The notes under the pieces were generated by a model. That model was not told the origin of the DNA. It searched no databases and saw nothing but the letters and a program-made list of their open reading frames with translations. Source: Amoebophrya sp. A120 (Eukaryota; Sar; Dinophyceae; Syndiniales; Amoebophryaceae). From it: 64,000 nt of DNA. Of the stretch, positions 22,602-33,212 are shown one piece after another. The stretch covers positions 6,481,860 through 6,545,859 of the forward strand of contig CAJINV010000001.1 of assembly GCA_905178155.1 (NCBI GenBank), in the 5' to 3' direction. Position 1 is the stretch's first letter, and each line of letters starts with the position of its first letter. The translations under genes were made by a program, and so were the position numbers.

Positions 22602-23951
22602 ATGGCTTTCGTCAAGTTGGAGCCATCGATCGCGTACGCGAACTGGCTAGAGACCCGGATCGCGCACTACGTGAACGAACGAAAAAGGCAGGATGCGGTG
22701 GAAATCGCTGCGGAACGTCTCAAGTTGGAGCAGCATCCGGAGCAAGGCTGCGAGCTGCTTACGCGAATTGCAAAGCGGAAAGAAGCAACGGACGAGATGG
22801 CAACGTTGCTCAAGCATCACGTGCAGTGTCTGGGGAGCGCCAAGCTCGGGAGCTTTTGCGACGAAGATGCGCTAGACGAAGCAGGGGTCCGTGTCCGAAC
22901 ATGGTTCCCCGGAAGAAACTACATAACACACAAAAAATGCCGCACCGACTCACCTGCGCCGTCTGCTCAGAGCATGTTCTCCGCCGTGTCCCACTTCGTG
23001 CGGATGGAAGAGTTTTCCAACGAGGGAGGAGACTACGAGGGAGGAGACTTGGCCGACGATCGAATCCTTGTAAGAAGCTTCTCTGTGAAACTCGAAAAGA
23101 AATGGCCCGGTTTCCTGCATGGCACGACCCCGCTGCGTCAAAGCCTTGCACAGGATCAATTGTGTGCGTGGCTGGTAGGCGTCCAAGCGCAAGCGAGATC
23201 ACGTTCACGTCCTCCCATAGGCCAAGCGACAAGGAGCAGGAGCGGCGCGCCGGGTGGTCGCATCTACTTACCGACGGAGCTCTTCAGGCACGTGGCGTCT
23301 TTTTTGGAACCTTTTCGGTCTGTGATCATGTCGCCAGCTTACTACGTTGCGGCTGCGTTGAGCCGACGGTTTCGAGACCTGGCAACCACGCTCGAAGCTG
23401 CCTACCGCGTCTACCTCGACCGACTTGCTGACGGCAGGCGCGCAGTGAGCGGATCCGCTGCGAACAAAGTACGCGGCAAGGTCTGGTGGGAGCGGGAGAC
23501 AAAAACTACCAAAGAGCAGAAAAATAAGGCGCGGGTCCGCCTCCTGGTGAAGTTCGACGGAGTTGAGTTTTCTACGCTCGGCGCACAACACTGGCCTACC
23601 CCAAGCGAGCTTGAGATAACCAGTAGTTTAGAATGGCGCGACATTTACGATTCCGAGCAGGAAATGGCTAAACAGCAGAAAATGAGAAGCAACTTTTGTT
23701 TTCGGCTCGATTCAGCAGCGGCGCAGCGTGACAATGTGCTGCTCGCCGTGCAGGATTTTTTTGAACGCAAAGGGTTTGCTTTCTCCTATGAGAAAAAAAT
23801 CAAGAAACGCAACCGACGGGGGCGGCGATTTTTGGTGTCGTGGGGAAAAGATCAGGATGAGGAGGAATCTTCCTCCTCTTCATCCTCCGATGATGATGAC
23901 GAGTCTGTGGTGATGTCAGAGAATGACGACAATGATGAAAATGATGCGTGA
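22602..23951 (+). CDS. Tandem family copy 4, acidic tail
   Basis: Intronless, 449 residues, the longest copy. Blocks: SIAYANWLETRIAHYVNERK, RIAKRKEAT, HVQCLGSAKLGSFCDEDALD, QSLAQDQLCAWLVGVQAQ, LPTELFRHVASFLEPFRSV, YYVAAALSRRFRDLATTLEA, AQHWPTPSELEITSS and VQDFFERKGFAFSYEKK ... FLVSWG. The usual YVWIPQ block is changed to VRTWFPG. The C-terminus adds a run of Glu, Ser and Asp (about 30 residues). Copies 4 and 5 share AQHWP, the ERKG/EQKG form of the last helix and the acidic tail, so they form a subgroup. Confidence 0.8.
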   Translation: MAFVKLEPSIAYANWLETRIAHYVNERKRQDAVEIAAERLKLEQHPEQGCELLTRIAKRKEATDEMATLLKHHVQCLGSAKLGSFCDEDALDEAGVRVRTWFPGRNYITHKKCRTDSPAPSAQSMFSAVSHFVRMEEFSNEGGDYEGGDLADDRILVRSFSVKLEKKWPGFLHGTTPLRQSLAQDQLCAWLVGVQAQARSRSRPPIGQATRSRSGAPGGRIYLPTELFRHVASFLEPFRSVIMSPAYYVAAALSRRFRDLATTLEAAYRVYLDRLADGRRAVSGSAANKVRGKVWWERETKTTKEQKNKARVRLLVKFDGVEFSTLGAQHWPTPSELEITSSLEWRDIYDSEQEMAKQQKMRSNFCFRLDSAAAQRDNVLLAVQDFFERKGFAFSYEKKIKKRNRRGRRFLVSWGKDQDEEESSSSSSSDDDDESVVMSENDDNDENDA

Positions 23952-24640
23952 CGAATTGCATTGTCTATTTTCTTCCCCAGATCATGTTATGAATTCGCCT
24001 TTATATTCTTATTGTTTTATGAAAACCAAAACTCCGAAAGTAGAAGTACGGGTTGGTGGTTATCTGCTTCACAGAAAGTGAAAGTTAGAGGTGCGTACAG
24101 CTGAAAAAAGAATCAATTTCGCCAGAACAGTGCTTGACGTTCGTAATTTTTTTTCTTCGCCACTTGTTTTTGTGATCCTGAAAAAGCAGGAAGGTCTTCA
24201 GCAGTTTAGACACGACGTAGGGTTCCCGTCTTGGTAATGTCATTGTGAGGCGCCGCCGATGGGATGATCATGACCTGGTAAATCTAAATTATCGTCGAAG
24301 CGTCAGCTTTCTTATTCTCATCGGTTGGAGTGGCGCGAATGCGTTACTTTTTTTTTCTGTTTCTCGATAAGAGGGAGATACAATGGTAGAGCTGCGCATT
24401 CCTGACTACAACACGAGAGAAAAAGGTCAAGCGCTAACCGAAAAAAAAATACTGCGTAAAATCTAAACGAACTGAGGGCAACATTTTCGTCCTCGATTCT
24501 ACTTTCTCTTTGTTTACAACTTACTAGTACGGCAATATCGGGAAGCTCGTTGTCAATCAATTGCGCAACCTCTTTGTGCGTCCTCTTGCTCTTCCAAATA
24601 CACGACTCGTTGAACCGGAAAAATAAAGGTCACCTTCAAC
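23952..24640. other. Intergenic region
   Basis: AT-rich spacer between copies 4 and 5; nothing supportable seen. Confidence 0.4.
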
Positions 24641-25910
24641 ATGACGGCTTTCGAATTGGAGGTATCGCACGCGTACGCATCTTGGTTGGAAACGCGAATC
24701 GGGCACTACCTCGATGAAAGAGAAAGAAAGGAAGCTGTTTTAATCGAAGCAGATAGGCTTCAGCTGGAAAAAAAACCGGCACAAAGCAGCGAAATCCTCA
24801 CGCGCATAACGAAACGGAAGCACATGACGCAGCAGATCCGCAGCCTCTTGACGCAACACACCCAGTGCCTGAAATTTGCCAAGCTCGGAAAGTTGTGCGA
24901 TGAGGACGCGCTCACAGTCGGCGAGGACGACGCGTATACATGGACCTGCGGGAGATTAAAAGACGAAAACGCACCAAGATCATCCGCGAAAGACATTTAC
25001 GCTGCGTTGCCCAAGATTGTTGGTCGCGAAAGATGGGAGCGACAAGCGCTTCCAGTCGACGACCCCGATTTTGAAGAGGACCGCGTGGAGAGTCGCCTCC
25101 ATCGTGTCGACCCGCCCCGCCGCTGCGATTTAGAAGAGTACTGGCGGGACCAATTGGATGCCATGGAGCCCTTGCGTCGCAGTTTGACGCAGGACCAACT
25201 CCGTTCCTGGATGGGCGTCATCCGCCGGAAACTTTACAGCGAGGACGCCCGGGAGAAAGGCGAAGGCTTCGCCCTCTTTCTGCCGGTGGAGCTGTTTCAG
25301 CACGTGAGTGCTTTCCTGGAACCATTTGGCCTCGTGCTCCTCTCTGCGACGTACTACGCGCGGACTGCGTTGCATCGGCGGTTCCGGGACGTTGAGAAGA
25401 CCCTGGACGCGGCCTGGCGTAACTACTTGGGCGAATTTATGGACAACCACGGGCCGGGAAGCGAGAGTGCCTCACAGTTACTTATTCCCTGCCACGACAG
25501 CCAACAAAGTCAGTGGCTCCATTGGATGGAAACGCGTCGGCGTGAATAAAAACAGAATCAAGCTGGACATCAAGTTTTCTGGCGCTTCGTTCATCACGAT
25601 CGGTGCCCAGCACTGGCCGTCTAAACTCGAGGAGGAGATAGTCGCCAGCCGGGACTGGACTTTAATCCGCAACCGAGAGGCGAGAAACGCGGAGAAGCAA
25701 TCAGTTCGATTGTCCGCAAAAGCCGCGAGATTCGACAACGTTTTGCTCGTTGTGCAAGAATTTTTTGAGCAGAAGGGGTTCACCTTTTCCTACGGAAAGC
25801 TCCTTGCGAAAAGCGACCGAAAAACCTTCTGGATTTCCTGGGGTGAGGGGCATCAGTCTTCATCGTCAGAGGAAGATGATGACGAAGAGGATGATCAGGA
25901 TAGTGCGTAG
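24641..25910 (+). CDS. Tandem family copy 5, reading frame broken near 25,475-25,510
   Basis: The first 270-odd residues match the family (HAYASWLETRIGHYLDERER, HTQCLKFAKLGKLCDEDALT, RSLTQDQLRSWMGVIRRKL, LPVELFQHVSAFLEPFGLVL, YYARTALHRRFRDVEKTLDA). After GPGSESA the matching sequence moves to another frame (TANKVSGSIGWKRVGVNKNR, GAQHWPSKLEEEI, VQEFFEQKGFTFSYGK, FWISWG, acidic tail to 25910). The first frame instead runs to a stop at 25549. One extra base, or removal of a 34-bp GT-AG interval (GTGCCTCACAG...CACGACAG), would reconcile them; the latter would be an exceptionally short intron in an otherwise intronless family. Either a young pseudogene or a sequence error is likely. Confidence 0.7.
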
Positions 25911-26453
25911 AATCCCTTCACGTTCTTCAACTTCGAGCACAGATCGAAATCCACCTGATCTTGTGCTTGATCATAACAGGCACACAGCGAAAAAAAGGGA
26001 AACAAACTAGAACTTCATATCCAGCACGTGCAGTTCTTTTATCTTCGCTCCGATGTATAACTATCTCGCATCGTTCAAGATGCAGGTGGAGCTTCAGGAA
26101 GCGAAACGACTACGCACCTCAAGCGACACAACTTTTTTGATTTTCCTGATGGCCCAGCACGTGTTCGACTTTAATATTGCCTTATTTTTTACGTAGAGTG
26201 ATACTGATATGTGATAACCGGCTACGGTGAGAACGTGAACAGCTGCTCGACAGAACTACTACAACCCCAAGGATTGATGGCTCTGCATTTTTCAGTTGAG
26301 CGGTGTGAGAATGGTACGAAGGCTGGGCGGCCCGCGTTGATGGAGAGGTCAGAAAGCCGCATCAAGAAACTGAAAAGAAACAAAAAGAGTATCTTCCTAT
26401 ATATTTGCAAAGATAGTACATTTACATAATCATAACTTGTTCGGAAGATCAAA
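25911..26453. other. Intergenic region
   Basis: Spacer between copies 5 and 6; nothing supportable seen. Confidence 0.4.
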
Positions 26454-27695
26454 ATGCCCTTCCCGGTGTTGGAAGTTTCTGAGGCGTATGCGTCTTGGAT
26501 CGAGAGTAGGGTAAAGCAGTTTCTGGATGACATGGCAAGGAAGCACGAAGTCCTTGACGCCGCAGACCGTCGTATTGCGGAACAGGAGCCGAAAAAGGCT
26601 GCGGAAACACTGGCCCGAATCACCAAGCGCGCAGCCCTGTTAGACTCACTCCGGGGTGATTTACGCGAACACTTAGAGTGCAAAACAAGCGCAAAACTCG
26701 GGAAGCTGTGTGACGTAGACTGGTTGGACGCTGATTCAGCAGACGATCATGAGGCATTCGTCTGGATTCCGCCTTCGCAAGAACAAGACGACACGTCATC
26801 CTCTCAGCAACAGCATGCCCTCGAGTTCTGGCAAGCGGAGTCCGTTGAAATTGATGAGGATGACGATGAGGACGACGACGCAGAACAGGAATTAGTGTTT
26901 AACAACAACACAATCCCCTCCTTCGAAAAGGTGCGTGCATTTGAGAGCACCCTGAGACAAAGCGTCGCCCAGGACCAAGTGCGGATGTGGATGGCAGCGC
27001 TGATTCGTAGACAGAGAAACCACATCAATGAAGCAGAAGCACCAGCGCAGCAGAGCATTAATCTTCCACCAGAACTTTTTCGACACATTTCGTCGTTTCT
27101 CGACCCGTTTTCGCCCGTCTTCAAGTGTGCGAACTTCTACTCTGCGCTCGCTCTCAGGAGGCGTTTTCGTGATACGGAGCTGATTCTGGAAGCTGCTTAT
27201 CGCTCTCTGTTAGACAAGGCTTCAGCTTCCGGAGCTTCAGAGAACTACCAGGTAGTCACAACCGCAAAAGGAAGGGTGAGATGCACCGTCGAATATGAGG
27301 AAAACAGCGACGAGGAGGACGAGGGCGAATCCGAATGCTTCGTCTCATTCAACGTAGGAATAGTTTTCGACGACGACAGCGAGGAAAACTTTACAAGAGA
27401 GGGATACAGTCTTCCCTGGCCGACGCGGTCAGAGGAGCAGATCACATCTAGTCCAGCCTGGGAGCGGCAGCGTATCATTGAAAATCGAGATGCGACGCTG
27501 CCAATCCGTCTGCCGGGGGAAGTGGCACGGTACGATAGTGTGATGAGTGTGGTGCGGGAGTTTTTTGAAAGGAAAGGCTTTCAGTTTTCTACCTCGGAAG
27601 AGCCGATCGAGCCGGACGCAGACGACTGTTACCCGTTTGAGATCTCGTGGGGAGAATCAGGAACAGCACCTGACACAACATCAGCAACGGAGTGA
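26454..27695 (+). CDS. Tandem family copy 6
   Basis: Intronless, 413 residues. Family blocks: EVSEAYASWIESRVKQFLDD, RITKRAALL, HLECKTSAKLGKLCDVDWLD, FVWIPP, QSVAQDQVRMWMAALIRRQ, LPPELFRHISSFLDPFSPVF, YSALALRRRFRDTELILEA, LPWPTRSEEQITSSPAWE and VREFFERKGFQFS ... FEISWG. The linker between the N- and C-terminal halves is strongly acidic (poly-Asp/Glu near 26,850-26,890), and a second acidic stretch lies at 27,295-27,400. It mixes features of both subgroups, and is the last copy before the foldback element at 28395. Confidence 0.8.
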   Translation: MPFPVLEVSEAYASWIESRVKQFLDDMARKHEVLDAADRRIAEQEPKKAAETLARITKRAALLDSLRGDLREHLECKTSAKLGKLCDVDWLDADSADDHEAFVWIPPSQEQDDTSSSQQQHALEFWQAESVEIDEDDDEDDDAEQELVFNNNTIPSFEKVRAFESTLRQSVAQDQVRMWMAALIRRQRNHINEAEAPAQQSINLPPELFRHISSFLDPFSPVFKCANFYSALALRRRFRDTELILEAAYRSLLDKASASGASENYQVVTTAKGRVRCTVEYEENSDEEDEGESECFVSFNVGIVFDDDSEENFTREGYSLPWPTRSEEQITSSPAWERQRIIENRDATLPIRLPGEVARYDSVMSVVREFFERKGFQFSTSEEPIEPDADDCYPFEISWGESGTAPDTTSATE

Positions 27696-28833
27696 GAGTG
27701 GCTTCGGCGCATGGCGGAATTTCTTCGACATCTGGGCGAGAACTAAGATCATCACAATTTCAATTTATTTTGGTATCAGGACGAGTCAAGGAGAATGAAA
27801 AACATCCAGAATGATACGGCTCAACATTTACATTTTCTTCATTCTACCACATCATCTGATGAAACTCAAACAAAGACAGTGCTTTGTGTTGAAGTTGATC
27901 GTGACCATGTTACGAAAGTAGATGAACATGAAGATCAAAGTGTTCTTCGACTTCAAACCTCATGTGAAACGATCATCAAGAGAGGACGAGGAGGTGGACG
28001 TGGAGGACATCATGATATAATGAGAGTGTCGCATTTACCGACAGCGTCGTGAATCTCCATGCATTGAAGAGATGTTGGACAACTACATGAGTAAGATTTC
28101 GTTCTGCCACTATTGCAAGAGTCGCTACTTCGTATATGTTACACTTCAGTCTCGTCTTTGTTTTTCGTTTTTTCGTTGTCGTGGGTTGTCGCCGTAGTAC
28201 TAACTTGGAATGTGGATGAAGAATTTCCCACATCGCAGACAACAGTGTCAAGCACAAGGAGCGATCCGAGGATTTTCGTTTCTGTTTTGGAGTTTGACCA
28301 CGAACCAGTCGCGGGAAATCTTGAGCCCCGCTCAACAAAGGCAAAAGAAATAGGTACAAGTGGTTGCAGCGTCGTCCTTGTGGTCGGGACGACGTAGGGA
28401 TGGAAAATGTAGAAAAGTTTCATACCTATAAAGTACTAGCTAGCACGGCCGGGCACTGTCATGAGCACGATTTCGGTCATTCTTCGCAATTTGTGGCGTC
28501 CCCACTAGCACTGTCGGACCGTGCTAGAAAAGCAGCCAGCCGCGTGCTAGTAGTGCCTATTTTTTGGATATATATTCACTTTTTCGCCCACATAGGCACT
28601 ACTAGCACGCGGCTGGCTGCTTTTCTAGCACGGTCCGACCGTGCTAGTGGGGACGCCCAAAAATGCCAAGAATGATCGCCATGGTGCTCATAACAGTGCC
28701 CGACCGTGCTAGCTAGTACTTTATAGGTATGAAACATTTTGCAGTTTTCCATCCATAGGACGACGCCTTCTAGTCAGACTCTTCAGTATCTGCACGTCAA
28801 CTAAAAAAGACCACAAGACACTAACCTCCCAAG
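27696..28833. other. Intergenic region containing a foldback element
   Basis: No gene is supported between copy 6 and the next gene. The right half is occupied by the long inverted-repeat element 28395-28757, which ends about 75 bases before the ATG at 28834 and could lie in that gene's promoter or 5' leader. Confidence 0.5.
28395..28757. mobile_element. Long foldback element (363 bp, arms about 160 bp) with 8-bp direct-repeat flanks
   Basis: Almost the whole element is one inverted repeat: the left arm from TAGGGATGGAAAA through CCTATAAAGTACTAGCTAGC and CGTGCTAGTAGTGCCTAT pairs with the right arm ending TTTTCCATCCATA. Only about 30 bases separate the arms. Nested in each arm are shorter palindromes built on CTAGCACGGTCGG (for example CTAGCACGGTCCGACCGTGCTAG). 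GGACGACG flanks both sides (28387-28394 and 28758-28765). This is a MITE/foldback-type element with no coding capacity. Confidence 0.85.
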
Positions 28834-31070
28834 ATGAACTCCCGACCTGGCGTATCTGCCTGGGATTCGCTCGATGACATCGAGCACAAGCTCGAGACGC
28901 TAGACGAGCACCAATTAGGGCACAGCACGCGACGGTTGGTAAGAATACCCCAGCAGTCGGTATGGGAGCAGCGACGAACCAAGGGCATGCAGCTCCGCGT
29001 GCAAATGACGCAGGGCGCGCGAACCATGGGGGTTGCCAGGCTCAAAGACAAAAGCAGTGCGTCATGCGTACAACTTCAACTTGTTGCTCTCTTTATCGTA
29101 TATTGACTAAGGTACTTTGTTTGATCTAGCTTATACTTCCTTGCACGGCCGCTTAATCAACACTGCTACGTAAAAGTCGTAAAAACTCATTAGGAAGAGC
29201 TAGACGTAGACTTTTTGAAAGCGTATATGAAGTGGAAGTTGTAGCACTAGCATTCCCATCCCCCAACAGGTCCTCGAAAACACGCAAACTGCGGATGAGA
29301 TTCTAGGGAATCAGATTCGCAAGCCCCGGCAACCACCAATAATAGCCAAAGTCACCAACCACTGCGTGGAGTTACGGGCGAAGACGGCAGAACTGAAAAA
29401 AGCCATCTACAAGCGAAAACGACAGCTGGATAGCCAGGAATACATCGAGAAATACCTGCAAAGACACCCGGGGAAACCACCACCACCAGAGATGTACGAC
29501 AAGAACATCATGCCGAAAGTCACAAAGTACTTCTTTTTCTTTCGTATTGCTAAATTTTCGATTCAGTTTCAGCCTTGAAATAGCGGCATGAGCCCACAGC
29601 CACAAATGTATCTATCGAATTTCAAACCACGACGGCGCTTCATGCTGCCGCTGCGAACATGACCAGCATAAAGTAAGTTTCTCACATCAGGACCTCGGCG
29701 ATGCTTGCAGGGTTGAACTTTCGTGACTTGGCAGTACCGCTTGCAACACTAAAGTGGGCCGTCCCGCCAGAAAGAATGGACATTCCAAGCAGGGAGCCAT
29801 ACACGAGGGTGAGATACATACATACGATTTGATTGATTCCTGCTTGCCTGCGCTTTGAGCTGCGGCCTTTTGGATGTATGATTATCTCAGCCACTGAACT
29901 TCTGACTATGCACTCAGTAAGTATGAGCTTCTGACTATGCACTCAGTATGATTATCTCAGCCACTCAGTATGAGCTTCTGACGATGCACCGTTAATTCGT
30001 CTTCATTTCAGGTCTCAATGAAAGCAGACTCGAAATTTGGTAACCTGTTGATGATGGGGGTCGGTCAGCGTTTCAAGTATCCGGCCACCTTTACCGGGTC
30101 ACCGATTGGGCCAAATTTGGATCCCCCAGATCTGCTCGACCACCAGGCTTTCAAGCACTACTTTATCGTGCCCAAGAGAAAACAGAAAGCACAGCTCAGT
30201 ACTTACTTTGACGAAATACTACTTGCGTTCTTTCTACTGTTTGACTGATTTTCAAAGTGAAACACATGAATAACCTGAACGATAAATACACGCGGGACAT
30301 TTCCTCATCGTCAAAGACCGCAACACAACGATGAAGCTGGTACTCTCGTCACACTAACTTTGCAAGTGCAACTTCACTGGTCGTAGATTGAATCCCAATC
30401 TTCTTTCAAAACAGCGAGCACTGGCGACAACTTGGGTCCGGGCAGTTACCAGTTGGACTCCGCATTTGCGAAGAAGGAGCTAAAGGACGACTTTGTGATG
30501 CGACTCAAGGACGCGCTGATGTGTCGCCCGGTCGAGCGAAGAGCGGGTACCATGGGTCGGCAGCCGAGGTTCACGAACCCGAACCAATACCAAGGCTGCC
30601 CAAGCGGTCCCAACTTCGATCCGCCAGGGTTGCTGGACAAGAAACCCTACAAGAAATATCGCATCACCGGCCGGCCAAAGAACGCAAAACCTCTGCTGAG
30701 TATGGAACTAGTTCCTGCTGTTTTAGTTTTAGTCTGTTGTTACCGTTATTCTTATTTTTACGGTTGCCTGTCATCGTAGCAGCGATCCAATGCTAGTAGC
30801 GTATTCGTATTCGTTTTACGGACTCGCAGTCGTGCGCTACTGTGGTGAAACTGGACAAAGAGTCCCTGTCCCTCTCAACTAAGGAAGAAATAGAAATGGA
30901 GCAAAATAAGTAATTCGAACCGCACAACAGCTGGCACAACCGAGGACGTGGGTCCAGGGAAATACGAGCTGCCGCCGGTGTTTGGTGTCATCTACCGACC
31001 ACGCAGCGCGAAGAGCTCGCCAAATTCACCCCGCAGCCCACCCCGGACGAGGCCGTCCAGTGCGCACTAG
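28834..31070 (+). CDS. Ciliary/axonemal-type protein with PG-rich (STPGR-like) repeats
   Basis: Six exons fit by frame: 28834-29067, 29270-29526, 29691-29808, 30012-30198, 30415-30699 and 30931-31070, all with GT-AG introns, giving about 406 residues. The repeated signature resembles sperm-tail PG-rich (SHIPPO) repeats found in outer-doublet proteins of cilia: PATFTGSPIGPNLDPPDLLD, LGPGSYQLDSAFAKKEL, GCPSGPNFDPPGLLDKKPYK and VGPGKYELPPVFGV. The N-terminal half is a charged helical region (ELRAKTAELKKAIYKRKRQL) that may form a coiled coil. The C-terminus is Ser/Pro-rich. Membership in this repeat class is good by pattern, but the precise orthologue is unknown. The donor of exon 1 is the weakest junction. 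Confidence 0.6.
29880..29985. repeat. Short direct repeats inside an intron
   Basis: The motifs GATTATCTCAGCCACT, AGTATGAGCTTCTGAC and TTCTGACTATGCACTCAGTA each occur two or more times in alternating order within the intron at 29809-30011. This looks like local duplication and does not resemble the TIR introners. Confidence 0.7.
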
Positions 31071-32105
31071 GCAGTATCCTGTTCTTTTTCTTCGGAATGG
31101 TGCGAGTATGGGTCGTTCAAAACGTTAATGTAATTAGCAGAAACGTGGTAAATCTGTTTCTGACGTAATATGAGTTTGGTTTTCCTTCGATCACAGTAAT
31201 GTCATTGTCAAAACGGGTCTTCCGGATCCATAGACTGCTATCGTTTTACCTTAAGATTGACGCAAAGTTTGTTATTGTTTCAAAAGTTCAGATGGACGTG
31301 GCCACCGCTACGAGCTGCAAGGAATCTCGAAAGCTCACAAGTTCAGTTGTACTTGGAGCATAAGAGGTCACTAAAAAGTAGCGGTAGCTCCACCGTCAAG
31401 ATCTGCAACGAACAAAAACCTGATGTAATAAATGCGATTGACGAATGTTTTCGTTTCGAATTCGGCCAGAACTGCAGAACTTTTTCTTGCTAAAAACTGT
31501 ATAAAAAGCTGTAGTGGCTGTGCGTTGGACCAAACTTTTGCTGGTGACCGCTTGTACAATACGAAGGCAAGAAACGAACTTGTACTCCTTTAGATGGAAA
31601 GAAACGTCGAAAACACGTATCAATCAAGACGGAGACTGATTTATGAGCCAGAACGCTTAGCAGTAGCGAAGATGAACGAACTAGAGCAGCTTGGGCGATG
31701 ATGTTCGCAACCGCGTGCTGGTGCTTGCGTTGTTGTGAAAAGAAACAGACGAGAGGAGTGGGGAAAGATTTGTGCGGAATAACTTTCAATGTCTCCTGTT
31801 GGGAGCGAAGTATATCAGACGAGAGAGGGCGCAGATGAAGAGACGCTAACTTCTGGAGTAACCGTGCGGCAGAGGCGGTTTATCTTTGCGTTGTAGTTTC
31901 ACCGAATCTGGCAAACTCACCGAGATTGATGTCTTGATCTTTCCGGTGCTACGGGCTCGGAACGGGAACCATGTCCACGCTACTCGGCGGGGCGCTTGTT
32001 GCTCCGGTCTCCACACATGAATTGTGAGTGAAAAGCAACTGTTGTCAGGACGTAGCAGCCGTCGTGTCGTGCCCGTTGCGGCACGGCTACGACGGGAGCA
32101 GCGGC
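31071..32105. other. Intergenic region
   Basis: No supported gene on either strand. An ATG at 31971 opens an 18-codon frame (MSTLLGGALVAPVSTHEL) ending close to a GTGAGT; it could be a first exon of the next gene but I could not find a phase-compatible acceptor. Confidence 0.4.
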
Positions 32106-33212
32106 ATGCGGGGATTAGCGAGAGGCGGTAGTTCCTCCTCCTGGTTCGCCCCGTCGTGGGTGCGAGTTGTCTTTTCTGCGGGGATTTTCCTTGAAAAACC
32201 TACCTACTCCGGAGCCGTGTTGCAGTTGGATTCAAGGAGCAAAAGTGAACCGAGTGCGACCCCGAGCACCACACCGCTGAAACTTCTCGCGAAAATAAAG
32301 GCTTCACCTCCAGCGGCAATTGTGCCACCTGTAACGGATGTGGATGCCACTGCGTCAGTAGAAGTGTCCGGCGGAAAAGAGATCCACGCGGCGGCCGCTG
32401 ATCGTGAAGATCTCCATGATGAAGTAGGACAGGATACAGATGCAATAGCAGTTGCAGACGACTCGAGTGCAGCTGGCGCCACTGCACCAGGGAAAAATGC
32501 GAGAACTGTTATCACCAAGGAAGACCTAGCTTCTACCCCTGGTGAGACCAACGCCCTCGTCGCGGTTGCTGACGCAGGCGAAACCAGTTCCCGTGACACG
32601 ACGAAGCAGCTCTGGCCCCCGTGGAAGCGGAAAAACTGTCCGCAGCCGAAGTGTCCCCAGCCGAAATGTCCCCAGCCGCGCTGCCCGAAGCCGCACTGCC
32701 CGCATTGCCCAAAGCCTTTGTGTCCGAAACCGGTGTGCCCGGTGCCGATCTACTGTCCGGAACCAAAGCGGCAGCTGCCGCCCCTGCCCCCGCAGCCCAA
32801 GAAGATTGACGGTACCAATGGGCACGTTACCGTCTGGGTGCCGAATTGTCCCGATGGCTGGACGCCGGTGACGGTTCCGAACGCGGCGAGACGGACGACG
32901 ACGGATACGATCTACTACCTGGTTCGGTATTTCCGCGACACGCCGAAGCCGCGCAAGGCCGTCGACCGGTTCTGCCGTGTGCGCTACGTGCCGCACAACC
33001 GCATGCGCTTGCGGTTCGGAAATCGAATTTTGCCGGACTTCCCGACGAACGTGCAGGGCCCGACGTTGCAGATGTACGGGGCCGGCGGCGTTGGGACCTT
33101 TGACGGCGTGGATGTGGCACAGAAAGCGACGTTTTTGCCGCAGTTGGAGCGTGTGACGAAGGGGAAAAACAGGGAAAGAAAATTCATCAAACTAGTGTGG
33201 TTCGGGGATTAG
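32106..33212 (+). CDS. Secreted-type protein with Cys-Pro repeat
   Basis: Single exon, 368 residues from the ATG at 32106; the frame is open from 32028 without another ATG. I do not recognise the family. The N-terminus holds a moderately hydrophobic stretch (SWVRVVFSAGIFLEK) that may be a signal or anchor. An Ala/Ser/Asp-rich low-complexity region follows. The hallmark is a tandem C-P-x-P-x repeat (CPQPKCPQPKCPQPRCPKPH and on), with about 11 Cys in 40 residues. After it comes a globular C-terminal region with NCPDGWTPVTVP, TIYYLVRYFRDTPKPRKAV, RVRYVPHNRMRLRF and a basic tail. Regular Cys-Pro spacing suggests a wall or surface protein, which is inference only. Confidence 0.6.
   Translation: MRGLARGGSSSSWFAPSWVRVVFSAGIFLEKPTYSGAVLQLDSRSKSEPSATPSTTPLKLLAKIKASPPAAIVPPVTDVDATASVEVSGGKEIHAAAADREDLHDEVGQDTDAIAVADDSSAAGATAPGKNARTVITKEDLASTPGETNALVAVADAGETSSRDTTKQLWPPWKRKNCPQPKCPQPKCPQPRCPKPHCPHCPKPLCPKPVCPVPIYCPEPKRQLPPLPPQPKKIDGTNGHVTVWVPNCPDGWTPVTVPNAARRTTTDTIYYLVRYFRDTPKPRKAVDRFCRVRYVPHNRMRLRFGNRILPDFPTNVQGPTLQMYGAGGVGTFDGVDVAQKATFLPQLERVTKGKNRERKFIKLVWFGD
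32628..32765 (+). repeat. In-frame Cys-Pro-x-Pro tandem repeat
   Basis: The coding sequence repeats units such as TGTCCCCAGCCGAAA, giving CPQPK-type pentads in a row, with later units diverged (CPKPH, CPHCPKPL, CPKPVCPVP). Confidence 0.8.
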
